Shown here one piece after another: positions 11,310 to 21,665 of a stretch of DNA of 64,000 bases. The translations under genes and the position numbers were made by a program. Source of the DNA: Gaeumannomyces sp. JS-464 (Eukaryota; Ascomycota; Sordariomycetes; Magnaporthales; Magnaporthaceae); NCBI GenBank assembly GCA_002197995.1, contig NGZR01000002.1:1116001-1180000 (forward strand), given 5' to 3'. Positions within the stretch are counted from its first letter, which is position 1; each line of letters starts with the position of its first letter. The notes beneath the pieces were generated by a model. It searched no databases, was not told the origin of the DNA, and saw nothing but the letters and a program-made list of their open reading frames with translations.

Positions 11310-11658
11310 ATGCGGTTGGCGGCGGGGTTGAAAAACAGCCAGCAGTGCAGCAACAGCGGCACAGCAGTGCGATAGGCCGTGGCCTGTATAGCGAGGCCGA
11401 TGTCTCCTCGACCGCGTTACGGACAGTTTCCGATACGGGCTGCATTAACGGCGCCCCCAGGATTACCTGGACATTTGGGCGAGGGTGGAGCCCTGTGGGA
11501 AAAGCTCGCCGATTCGTCGCTGGGCATCCTTTCGATGGGCAATGCGAGGTGGGATGGCATACGTTTGTTAATGAGATTTTGCCAAACTTTCGCCGCGAGA
11601 TAAATCAGCATGGAGATTATAGTTCATATTCACCTTCATTGGAATTTACCATGTAAGT
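11310..11658. other. GC-rich island, left margin
   Basis: Base composition jumps to normal fungal coding levels here. The plus strand has a 74-codon open frame (11379-11603) with the stretch GALWEKLADSSLGILSMGNA, which looks protein-like but matches no family I know. It could be a truncated last exon or the 3' flank of the J-domain gene. Confidence 0.4.
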
Positions 11659-12672
11659 TCAATAAATACAATACTTATTTTTACATGCCGGACAGGCGGA
11701 CACATCGCAATCTGGGCAATAAAAAGACCATTTATGACGTGTCTCCCCGCAAAACACACAGTTTGCCTTCCCTTTCTTCCTCGGCCACCCGAATTGCGGA
11801 TGAGTGCACCCGGGAGATCGTGGTGGCGCAAAGTGCGCCGGCTCTGCCTGTTGACGCTCTGCAGCTGCCCGCATCTTCTCCCAGTTGCGACGAACAGCAT
11901 CCTGCTTCTCTTTGATCAAAATAGCCTTTAGTCGCTCTTGCGCTGCACGTTCTTGCTCGACCCTAGTTCTCCGTGCTGCTTCCTGCGACTTCTTTTCTGC
12001 TTCCCTTTCTTTCTCTCTGCGTAGCCTCTCTTCCGCCATTTGGTTATGCTGTTCCCGCGCTTTTCGTGCAGGCTTCCTTGCTGCGTTGCAGTTTTTCCTT
12101 TAACGTTCTCTTTCAGCTGCCTCATTCTTTCCTCCCTCCTCCTTTCGAGTTCTGCTTTCTCTCTGGCGCTCGTTCCTCCTCTTCCATTCTCCGTACCTGC
12201 TCATCTTCCGCTGCCTTTCTCTCTCGTTCGGCTCTTTCTTTGGAAACACGTTCCTCTTCGTCGGCTCGTTTCTGCTCTTCATCCTTGCGCTGGGCCTCCT
12301 GCCGTGCCCGATGGTTTCCCAGGTCGAAATCGTAACTCGCACGCTTTGCCTCATCCTTTAAACACTCGTACGCCTCGTGAACCTAAGTCAAAGACCACAG
12401 GTTAGCTGGCCATTGTTTAATTATGTAACGAGTTTAAGGTTTTGTGCTAGAAACTCCTGAAAACTTGCCCTGCGGAAATTGGAAGCATCGATGGACTTTC
12501 CCGGCGCCAATTTATCAGGATGATAAAGTTTCGCCAACTTAAGAAAGGCCTTCCTGATGTCCCCAGGGCTTGCCTGTTGTGACAATCCAAGTTCTGCGTA
12601 ATGATTTGGATTAAAAATCCATCTTTGTCTGCGCGGAGTGGCTGTACCGCTTGAAACAACAAGGATTGCGTT
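11659..12672 (-). pseudogene. J-domain (DnaJ-like) coiled-coil protein with Cys cluster, probably broken
   Basis: Exon 1 (12672 down to 12469) encodes the first part of a J domain: NPNHYAELGL, then IRKAFLKLAKLYHPDK, with the HPD motif that activates Hsp70 at 12514-12522. After a GC-AG intron (12383-12468), exon 2 from 12382 continues VHEAYECLKDEAKRASYDF, the end of a J domain, then a long Glu/Arg/Lys coiled coil. The last part (12039 to the TGA at 11659) is in a different frame: coiled coil (MAEERLRREKEREAEKK), then a C-terminal zinc-type cluster of three CxxC pairs (CVFC, CPDC, CPAC). Between about 12180 and 12060 the coiled-coil character passes through all three frames, so at least one net frameshift separates the ends. 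The start codon is not visible: exon 1 is closed upstream by TAA at 12673-12675 without an ATG, so a 5' exon must be missing or undetected. It is likely a co-chaperone pseudogene, though sequence errors are possible. Confidence 0.7.
12383..12468 (-). other. Predicted 86-bp GC-AG intron in the J-domain gene
   Basis: On the minus strand the donor reads AGG|GCAAGT and the acceptor GACTTAG|GTT. A good fungal branch site GCTAAC lies about 20 bases before the acceptor. Removing it joins FRR to VHEAYE in phase, exactly as J domains require. A GC donor is rare but GCAAGT is its strongest form. Confidence 0.75.
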
Positions 12673-13354
12673 TTAGTCAATCCGAATTGTAATCTGCTTG
12701 GCGATGGCTGCCGTCGTTAGAGGAATATGCGTCCAGGGTGTTTGTAGTGATTACATTACGACCTTTTGCAAAAAGAAGGGAAAAAAAAAAGAAAAAAGCC
12801 AACGTTCGGTCATGAAACAAAGGAAAACGTCGCAGAACAACTGGATGGACCATGGACGGCAGGCCAGGAAGCGGAACTAATTAGGCTCCGCCTGGGAGCC
12901 GCACCCATACACCAGTGTGCTGGACCGTTGTCTGGCGTCTCATTGGGGGACTGCCCTATTCATGGAAAACGCTGGCCGCAACCCTTTATCACTGGTTGGA
13001 GTTACAGCATTGTGCTTTCGAGGCAGGCGATTGGAGGGAGTGGGCGGCCAAAAGAGGGCGAGGCGGCGAGTGGCGAGTCACTCGGCGCCAATTAATTAAC
13101 CGACGGACCCACCCCGCGCGCCTTCCGAAGTCATTCCTGGACGCACAGCTGCTGTTCAAAGGAGGGCCGGGGAAAGGCTCTCCTCGACCAATACATATCT
13201 CTCCGACAAGTTTCCGACAAGAAGATATTGCTGCTTTCAGCAGGCCCTTCCGAAAAAGCTACTAAGATTGCCCGTTACAGGAAAAAGAGCAGGCTGGGAG
13301 TCTCGGTGCATTGAAGCTCGAGTAGGACAGTAGGGTTTGCTGCAACACTGATGG
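12673..13354. other. GC-rich intergenic part of the island
   Basis: There are several overlapping open frames on both strands but none with a recognisable domain. An A-rich run is at 12774-12798. It probably holds the promoter or 5' exon of the J-domain gene and the 3' flank of the HET-like relic. Confidence 0.35.
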
Positions 13355-13654
13355 CTAGCCACAGTTTTGGAGGGCTTCCCGCATATGCACCAAAAGCGAG
13401 GCGAGTGGCTGCAGAGCCCAGGATTGGCCAACGAAGCTGGCCAGGCCAGTCGTGGGCGGCCACATGCGGCCCATTGCATTCGCTGCTACGTTGCTACGCT
13501 GCTGCGCTGGCAGAACAGTAAGCTGCAGAAATGGGGGTCTTCGATTGGGCACCCCAGTGCGCAAGTTTGGGTGTTTGGTAAACGAGGCGCTGCAAATGCT
13601 TGCTGCACATGCTATCACAGCCAATGGCCCAGACAGCCATCCAAGCACCTGCCG

Positions 13655-14148
13655 CTCAAAGCCAGAGTCGTTTATACTCACAAGCTCCTCCGCGGCTTCC
13701 GGGCAGGCACCCAGTGCTTCCCCGTCCATGATCCCCGTGGATGTAGCAAGCTTGTAGAATTCGCCCACAGCCCCCCCCCCCCCCCCCCCCCCCCCCCGCC
13801 GCGAAAAAAAAAAGGCTGGGCGTCTCCTTCCTCGCAACAAACGGCATTTGTGTGTCCCCCAGCACCAGCACGACCTCGTCGCCGACGCAACTTAGCGGCG
13901 GGACGCAGCCCAGGCGACCCGCCCGGGCGACGCACACCCGGCGCCCGATAGTGCAGTTGCCCATGGCATGGGCAAACGGCATAACGGCTTCGTGTCGGGC
14001 GCCAGTAGTCCTCGTAGTCGGCGGGGATACTCATCGTCCGCCCTCCGTCGATGCAGTAGGGCGCCATCCCGGCGAGAAAGCTAGCCCAGTTGGCGTAATC
14101 CGTCCCCAGTACCAGACAACGCAAACTTTCTTGCCTTAAGACTATCAT
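13655..14148 (-). pseudogene. HET-like protein C-terminal fragment, frameshifted
   Basis: The pieces resemble the C-terminal half of fungal heterokaryon incompatibility (HET) proteins, which trigger self/non-self cell death. On the minus strand, from 14148: QESLRCLVLGTDYANW, then DYEDYWRPTRSRYAV in one frame. From about 13990: MPFAHAMGNCTIGRRVCV and GDEVVLVLGDTQMPFVARKE in a second frame, matching the family pattern GRR..., GD.V.VL.G...PFVLR. Near 13735-13749 CYIHG follows, and MDGEAL (about 13712-13729) is in a third frame, matching the usual end CYVHGIMDGEAL. Between PFVARKE and CYIHG lie a T10 run and 27 G (read on this strand). The N-terminal HET core is absent, and the sequence runs into a MITE at 14286. 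It is dead as it stands. Confidence 0.6.
13771..13797 (+). repeat. Poly-C tract of 27 bases
   Basis: An unbroken C27 run, followed after CGCCGCG by A10 (13804-13813). On the HET-like strand it would encode about nine glycines. Such tracts change length easily by slippage and are also prone to assembly error. Confidence 0.95.
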
Positions 14149-14285
14149 TCTTCTCTACCTTAAAGTTCCCATCTAGAAAATGCTTCTGTCGGGCCATGGT
14201 TATACCCAACAAGCAAACGCCCCTGGGATACTTGTGCGGGCTAAAAGCGCCACGCACTCGATCGGCCCTTTAGGGATAGAGTGCG

Positions 14286-14699
14286 GCACGGCAACTTGTC
14301 GTTTTCCCCGTAACTTGTCGTTTTTCTGCAACATAATTCCCTATAGAAATTAGCGGTAAATTAATGTACCCTCGAATTAACTTGTGACCTCCCCAACTGC
14401 ACAAAACAGGGGCCACCTCCAGCGTCCAAGCCCTGTTCGTGCAAATTAAAAAAAATGCACTTTACAAGAAATTAATTAAAAATGAAGCTATTTAAGCCAG
14501 GGCGGGATTAATTAAGTCGCTTAAATCAGCTTTTTCGTCCTAATTAAAAACGCGTTACTAGGAATGCATAAGTTTGTGCAATATACAGTTAGGGAAGTAA
14601 AGCGTTAATTCGAAAGTACATTAATTCACTGCTAATTTTTATAAGGAATTATGTTGCAAAAAAACGACAAGTTGCGAGGAAAACGACAAATTGCCGTGC
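14286..14699. mobile_element. 414-bp MITE with 84-bp terminal inverted repeats
   Basis: The left repeat (14286-14369) begins GCACGGCAACTTGTCGTTTT and is matched inverted by the right repeat (14616-14699) at 76 of 84 positions. All eight differences are transitions. Each repeat carries two copies of AACTTGTCGTTTT near its end. The 246-bp centre is non-coding and contains its own small inverted pair (CTGCACAAAACAGG and CCCTGTTCGTGCA). The flanks (TGCG left, TGCA right) give no clear target duplication, and the superfamily is not recognised. The family A LTR begins four bases after its right end. Confidence 0.85.
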
Positions 14700-14703
14700 T
14701 GCA

Positions 14704-15144
14704 TGTTACGACCAGCATGCAAGCCTTAGGACGACAAGACGGGAGGGAGCCTTAAATAGTGCCCCCGCCCCACGTTAAAACACGTAAAATTACGTAAACA
14801 AAGCAGGATTTGTGAATTTATAGCAAAGCTATAAATCCAAACGAAATTTGTAAATTTGTAGCAAAATAACAAATCTAAACGGGATTTATAAATTTATAAC
14901 AAAGTTATAAATTTAAAAACTATTAAAATAAAAATAGCACGTATATAAAAAATGGATTTCCTACTAGTTTAAGTAGTTTTAATTACAGCTTTAGCATTAG
15001 TTAACTTAAGTTAGCTTTTAAGCATTTTTTTAAGCAAGCAATTAAATTATCCTTTTAAATTACGTAATTTTTAACCTATTAAACCTAAACTACTGTTTAA
15101 TCCACGCTTAAAACGCTTTTAAAAGCAAACTTTTAATTGTAACA
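14704..15144 (+). repeat. Family A LTR (5' LTR of element A3)
   Basis: A 441-bp LTR from TGTTACGACCAGCATGC to TTTAATTGTAACA. Its first 80 bp, beside the GC island, are little mutated (GGGAGGGAGCC, GCCCCCGCCCC). The rest is AT-rich. Three AT-rich subrepeats are present. Confidence 0.85.
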
Positions 15145-15802
15145 TTTTAACTAATTTTATTTAGCGCTTTGTTAAAAAACCAAATAATATAACCATAGCA
15201 AGCAGTAGTAAAAAGCTTAAAAAGGAAAAAACTACGGTTTTTACTTTTAATAACGTTAAATATAACTTTAAAAAAGGTATTAATACGGCTAGCTTTTTTA
15301 AATTTATAACGAATGAAATCGCTAAAAAGCAGGCCGAAGTAAAGCAATTTACTACGAAGTTATTATGTTTCGAAACGTTTATCGCGGTTAAAGCGTATAA
15401 GTTTCCGTCCCCGGATTTTTACGAAAGAAAAAACGGTAAATTTAAAACGTTTTTTATTAAATGCAAACGTTATTTTAAATTTTACGAATAACAGTTTGTA
15501 AGCGAAAAATAAAAAGTCGCTTACGTTATTACCAAATTAAACGGCAAAGTGAAAAAAAAAAGTGTTAGCTAATTTAAAATAAGTACTTTAAAAAATAAAA
15601 AATAGTTAAAAAGCTATTAAAATTATTATTACTAGCTTTAAAACTTTCGGAAAAAAGGTTGGAAAAAAGGTTGGAAAAATTTTCGAAATAGTTAACAAAA
15701 CCCGAGTTACCGAAAAAAACCTGCTAGTTTTTAAATAACGAAAGGTTATAACTAAGTACGCCGCAAATTTCGAACGAATTAATATTAAGTTTAATTGGAA
15801 TA
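15145..15802 (+). pseudogene. Gypsy gag relic (element A3)
   Basis: Directly follows the 5' LTR. In the plus strand around 15400-15530 the relic reads a pattern typical of Gypsy capsid (F..P..F..R.KFKTFF...CK.YF.FYE.QF...K.KVAYVITKLNG). It is heavily stopped by RIP-type mutations and is interrupted by Fot1 copy 3 at 15803. Confidence 0.65.
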
Positions 15803-17664
15803 ACGTGGTTTACAAGTAAGTGGATTAAACAAGCGAGTGGATTACCGACACCCGACCGTCGGTTAATCGACGCGCATGCCAACCCAATAACGCCAAAAAT
15901 CCATTTAAAACTATTCGGAATTGTATACATCGGACGTTTTTACTTTTTCCTGATAGGTGCGCGCATTGTGTCCGGTCTTACCGCAAATGCCACATCGCCG
16001 ACGAATCGTCGTCGCCCTCCTTTTTTAACCCCTATAATCGCGCATTTTTTGCTGTAGCTGCCCATCCAGCTTTTGCTGGTTTAAAACATTTCGTATTTTT
16101 TTAATAGTATATAACCCTTTTTATCGGACACGTGTTTTTTTAGCCTTTCGGCGTTTGCTTAATGCCTCGTTCGCTTTTCGTAGCTTGGAGCACTTTTCTT
16201 TTAAAAGGTTAACCCGATGCATAATTACTTTAGCCCTTTTCGTTAATTGGTTTACAACCGATAGCATAGGTAACGGAAAGCTATTTCGGTAATTGGAAAT
16301 CCGAGTTTTAATATGTTCGGATTGCGAAGTTGCGTTTTTAGCTATTTAAGGCGTTTTAAAAGTCTAAAGTTCGGCGTCGTTTAGGGGCTCCCTCGAGGGA
16401 GTTGGAATTCGTAACTTTACATCCAGCTTTTCCAAAACCGAATCCGGATCGAAAAAAGCAAAGCTAGCTTTTTAAAAGCCTTTTCGAATGTTTTTTTTCG
16501 GTTATAAAAGCAAAAAATGCCGTTTTAAACGCCGAAAGGAACTCGACTTTAGTTATATGGTTAACGTGTAACCTTATTAGGTTTTCGATTTGTTAACCGT
16601 ACGCTTTTTTTAGCGGGCCGAAATACTTAACATTAAGCGGCTAAAAGAAGTAAAACGAATGCGAAGGTATATAAAGCGTAACGATATTATGTTTTTAGTA
16701 ATAAAGCTCGAAATCCGTCGAGTGGTAGCTTTCGTATCCGTCCAGCATTAACAAACGATAAAAGCCTTTTATGCGCGATATTATATGTTTATCGAAATGC
16801 TAAATCCATTTCAGGCCGAGCTCGTTCGTAATCCACCCGTTAAAACTCGTTAAAATAACCTAATCGCGTGGAAAGTCGGTTTCCGAATACCAATTGGCCA
16901 AGTAGTACTGCCTTTTAACGATAATAAAAAAAAAATCGCTTAACCGCAATAGTTAACCCTTTAAATAATTATAGCCCATTTTCGATTGCCAAATTGGACC
17001 AGCTTTGCTTTACCACGGCTTTCCGACGTTATAATAACCATAACGGCAGCGATTATGCCTATAAGGAAGCCGGTTTCGTCGAAATTGTAAATATCGTTAT
17101 TTAAAATGCCATATTTAGCTATAATGTTCCGTATAAGGTCGAATTACGCAAAAACGAGCTTGGGATTTTCGCATTTGGCCTTTTGGTAATCGTACTTTCA
17201 AATCCAACGCGTACCGAGCTTTACGCGGCGTTTAACGAAGTTCGCGACCCAGTTTTTGCCGACGGCGCCCGCGTCGCGTTCGGCGAGCAGTCGGTTAGCC
17301 ATATTTTTAACACCAAAAGGCCGGGAGGGAATGCTCGCGAATCCAGTTTAAATATATATTTAACAAGCGCTTCCTTTTCGGATTTCGTCAATTTCCGTAA
17401 TTTGGGCATGCTATCGCGTCGAGCAGGTTGGCCGTTTTTGCGCCGGGCGAAAGTAGAGTAGTTAACCGCGTAGATTTTGGCGGCATTCCGGACGTTTAAC
17501 TTTGCATCCGAATTGATAGCTTAAAAGGCTAAGATGATTTTGCTTTCGTCGCTTGTGTTCGCTATTGTTTGTTGTGGAAATATTCGTGGATGAAGTTTAA
17601 TTAACGCGTGGACGCGTATCGGTAATCCACTTGTTTGTTTAATCCACTTACTTGTAAACCACGT
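15803..17664 (-). mobile_element. Fot1/pogo-type DNA transposon, copy 3 (well preserved ends)
   Basis: An 1862-bp copy with TA duplications (15801-15802 and 17665-17666). The terminal repeats of about 46 bp are clear: ACGTGGTTTACAAGTAAGTG at the left and the same inverted at the right, each with two internal GTGGATTA repeats. On the minus strand the transposase shows MPKLRKLTKSEKEAL (about 17370-17409), ANRLLAERDA, IYNFDETGF with the first catalytic Asp kept (about 17070), and a knuckle CGICGKTGHNARTY near 15965-16005 whose last Cys is now Tyr. It is less mutated than most copies but is broken by stops and a frameshift after about residue 35 of the open part. Confidence 0.92.
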
Positions 17665-19039
17665 TAACGCTATGTTAATACTACACTTTTACAACGTGTT
17701 ACGCGAAAACGTAAAAAACGAACTCGCGAAATAAAACCGCCCGAAGTGTTTTATAAACTACGTTAAAAACGCGGTTCGTATTAGCAATAAATTATACAAA
17801 CGATAATAAAAAAATAGGGAATATAATTTTAAAAATGCGGCATAAAATAATAAACTAACTTAAAAAAAGGTAAATAATAACTTATTACGGCTAATAAAAC
17901 GCATTTAAACTTTATAAATTTTAATGCGAAAGCCGTTTATTAGTAAAAATAAAAATAAAAGCAAAACATAAAAAACGGGAAATGTTTTAAATGTAATTAA
18001 ATTAGCTATGTTAAAACTAACTGCTTTTAATAAAATAATAACCGTTAAAAAGTGAGCTTTTAGCAAACGTAAAAAAGCCTAATATAAAAAGAATTATGTT
18101 TTAAAGCGGCGTTTAATTAAATATGCTATTATAATAAGCTATGCGTTATATACTCGTTCGATAAAAAGGTTACCGGATAATACTTTTAAAAATTACAAAG
18201 TATTACTATGTTTAAAACTATTAAAATTACGCACGATAATAAGGAAAAATAACGGATCGTTTTTAGGTTTAAAAATTCGAAAAGAAAAAAACAACGCCGC
18301 TTTTTGTTAAACTTAAAAAAGGGTAATTTTAATAAACGGTTCGAAGGAAAAAAAAGATTAAAAAAAAGCTTTTAAATTAAATACTTTTTTTTCGAAAATC
18401 GGAAAACTTCGATATTAACGCGAAAGTAAACCAAAATGGCTAAAACTTTAAAACGATTAAATTTTAAAAAATACGAAAAAAGTTTAAATAATATAGTTTT
18501 CGCACTTATAATTCGCGAAAACCGGGTAAATTAACGCGTTTTTACGCTATTTAACGTATTTAAATGTTTTTAAAACGTTAAGGTTTTAAAATACCCCAAT
18601 TAACCGTTATATTACGCTATTTTAACAAATAAAAATAACGGTTAATTTTTATTATAATTTAATAAATGGCAAAAAGTTCGGTATGTTAAATACCGATTTA
18701 ATAACGTGGAAAAATCGGGCAAAGCTTTATTAAAACCCGAAAACTACCTTAGTATTAATTTAAAACACTTTAAATATTTGCACCATTTTTAAAGAAATGT
18801 ATTTATAAAAAGTGCAAATTTTATTTATAACTTAAGTTTAAATACGATTTTTTTTACGAAAGTTAAAAAACAAGTTTAAAATTAAACCCCGTTTAACATT
18901 CCAATTACTACGGTAAAAACTAGCTTAAATTGGCAGGTTTACTGCAGTTTTTAAGCTAAACGAGCGGTATTTAATGCTATACGTTATTAAAACGCTCGAT
19001 TAAAAAAAGCGCGAAATTTTAAAACGTAAAAAACATATA
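17665..19039 (+). other. Gypsy A3 interior, unresolved
   Basis: 1.4 kb of Lys/Asn-rich RIP debris between Fot1 copies 3 and 4. The plus-strand frame around 18680-18880 has longer open runs, but I see no CCHC, protease or RT motif. Confidence 0.4.
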
Positions 19040-20902
19040 ACGTGGTTTACAAGTAAATGGGCTACACAAGCGAGTGGGTTATAACACCCCGACCTCCGGT
19101 TAATTAACGCGCATGCTAACCTAATAACGCCAAAAATCCATTTAAACTATTCGGAATTGTATATATCGGACGTTTTTACTTTTTTTTAACAAATGCGCGC
19201 ATTATGTCCGGTTTTGCCGCAAATGCCATATCGCCGACGAGTCGTCGTCGCCCTCCTTTTTTAACCTTTATAATCGCGCATTTTTTGCTATAACTACCTA
19301 TTTAGCTTTTGCTAGTTTAAAACATTTCGTATTTTTTTAACAGTATGTAACCCTTTTTATCGGACACGTGTTTTTTTTAGCCCTCCGGCGTTTGCTTAAT
19401 GCCTCGTTCGCTTTTCGTAATTTGGAGCACTTTTTTTCCAAAAGGTTAACCCGATGCATAATTGCTTTAGCCTTTTTTGTTAATTAGTTTACAGCCGATA
19501 ATATAAATAACGAAAAGCTGCTCCGGTAATTGGAAATCCGATTTTTAATATGTTCGGACTGCGAAATTGCGTTCCTAACTGTCAGGGGCGTTTTAAAAGT
19601 TTAAAGTTCGGCGTTGTTTAAAAGCTTTTTCGGGGGAGTTAAAATCCGTAACCTTATATTTAGCTTTTCCAAAACCGAATCCGGATTAAAAAAAGCAAAG
19701 CCAGCTTTTTAAAAACCTTTTTAAATATTTTTTTCGGTTATAAATTTAAAAAATGCCGTTTTAAACGCTAAAAAAAACTTAATTTTAATTACGTGGTTAA
19801 CGTATAACCTTATTAAATCCTCGATTTATCGATTATACGCTTTTTTTAGCAAGCTAAAACACTTAACGTTAAGCGGTTAAAAAAAGTAAAACGAATGCGA
19901 AGGTATGCAAAGCGTAATAATGTTATATTTTTAATAGTAAAGCTCGAAATCCGTCGAGTAATAGCTTTCGTAACCGTTTAGCATTAACAAACGATGGCTG
20001 CCTTTTATGCGCGATGTAATGTGCTTATCGAAATGCTAAATTTATTTCAAACCGAGCTCGTTCGTAATCCACCCGTTAACATTCGTTAAAATAACCCAAT
20101 TGTATGGAAAGCCGGTTTTCGAATACCAATTGGCCAAATGGTATTACCTTTTAACGATAATAAAAAAAAAAATTGCTTAGCCGCAATAGTTAACCTTTTG
20201 GATAACCGTAGCCTATTTCCGGTTGCCAAGCTAAACTAGCTTTACTTTGCTACGGCTTTTTAACGTTGTAATAATTATAACGGCGGCGATTATACTTATA
20301 AAAAAGCCGGTTTCGTCGAAATTGTAAATGTTATTATCCAAAATGCTATATTTAACTACAGTGTTTCGTATAAAGTCGAATTACGCAAAAACGAGTTTGG
20401 GATTTTCGCATTTGGCTTTTTAGTAATCGTATTTTCGAATTTAACGCGTGCCGAGCTTTGCGCGGCGTTTAACGAAGTTCGCGACTTAGTTTTTACCGAT
20501 AACGTTTGCTTCGCGTTTAGCGAGCAATCGGTTGGCCATATTTTTAACACTAAAAAGCCGGGGAAGGAATGCTCGCAAATCCAGCTTAAATATGTATTTA
20601 ATAAGCGCTTTTTTTTTCGGATTCCGTTAATTTCCGTAATTTGGGCATAGTATCGCGTCGAGCAGGTTAGCCGTGCTTTCGACGCGTTAATATCGTTTTC
20701 GCGACCGAGTAGATTTTTGCAGCCTTTCGTATGCTTAGTTTTAGGTTAAATTGCAAAGCTTAAAAGGTAAGCATTACCCGGCTTTCGTCGCTTTCCGTCG
20801 ACATTATTATTGGTAAAGGAATTGGTCGCGAATAAAAAAGTGTCGCGCGGTCGCGTATCGTAACCCACTCGTTTGTATAGCCCATTTACTTGTAAACCAC
20901 GT
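19040..20902 (-). mobile_element. Fot1/pogo-type DNA transposon, copy 4
   Basis: An 1863-bp copy with TA duplications (19038-19039, 20903-20904) and ends ACGTGGTTTACAAGTAAATG. The minus strand carries the transposase relic: a trace of VKNMANRLLAKR near 20500-20560, a FDETGF trace near 20310, and a C-terminal knuckle trace near 19195-19235. Many stops. Confidence 0.9.
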
Positions 20903-21108
20903 TAATATAAAAAGCGAAAGCTTAATATTAAAAAAATTATATAAACGTACGTTTCGTTAAATTCGAATTAAAAAACAAACGTACGGTATTGGTTTTTTTT
21001 ATTAAAAAACTAAAAAAACTATTTAAACGAAAAGTACGAAATAAAAACAAAAAAAAACCGATAAAAGCTTTTATAATAGCAAAATTAAATTAACCGTACA
21101 ACTTATTA
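20903..21108. other. Spacer between Fot1 copies 4 and 5
   Basis: About 205 bp of AT-rich DNA with an inverted pair CGTACGTTT and AAACGTACG (about 20945-20990). It is probably a residue of the Gypsy A3 interior. Confidence 0.35.
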
Positions 21109-21665
21109 ACGTGGTTTATAAATAAGTGGGTTATATATATAAATAAGCCATAACACGCGACTATGCAACGCTTTTTTTTCGCGACCAATTTTTTTATTAA
21201 CAATAATATTAATAAGAAATAACGAAAGCCGGGTAATGTTTACCTTTTAAATTTTGCAATCGAATTTAAAACTAAATATATAAAAAGTTGCAAAAATTTA
21301 TTCGGTCGCGAAATTAACTTTAAAGCGTTAAAAACGCGGCTAATTTACTTAACGCGATATTATATTTAAATTACGAAAATTGGCGAAATTCGAAAAAAAA
21401 GCGCTTATTAAATACATTTTTAAGCTAAATTCCCGCGCGTTCCCTTTTTAACTTTTTAACGTTAAAAATATAGCTAACCGATTGTTTACCGAACGTAACG
21501 CGAGCGTTATTAGCGAAAACTAAATCGCGAACTTTGTTAAACGCTGCGCGAATCTCGGCACGCGTTAAATTCGAAAGTATAACTATTATAAAGCTAAATG
21601 CGAAAGTTTTAAGCTCGTTTTTACGTAGTTTAACTTTATACGAAATATTATAATTAAATATAGTA

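Larger units (their letters stand above)
14704..21108 (+). mobile_element. Gypsy family A element A3, interrupted
   Basis: A 5' LTR and gag relic, then internal sequence at 17665-19039 and probably 20903-21108, cut by Fot1 copies 3 and 4 and stopped by copy 5. No 3' LTR is seen. The extent beyond 19039 is inferred only from continuity of AT-rich interior. Confidence 0.5.

Noticed and set aside
11345..11656. 103-codon plus-strand frame at the left of the GC island
   Set aside because: It overlaps two other open frames in GC-rich DNA. Only the 74-codon frame looks protein-like, and neither matches a family.
13367..13951. A 194-codon plus-strand frame with poly-proline
   Set aside because: It is the complement of the HET-like fragment and its poly-C tract. 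The protein-family motifs are on the minus strand, and the plus frame has no recognisable domain.
20356..20550. 64-codon minus-strand frames starting MLKIW (also near 4589, 46926, 50675)
   Set aside because: They recur in Fot1 copies as the off-frame reading of the VKNMANRLL segment of the transposase, not a separate gene.
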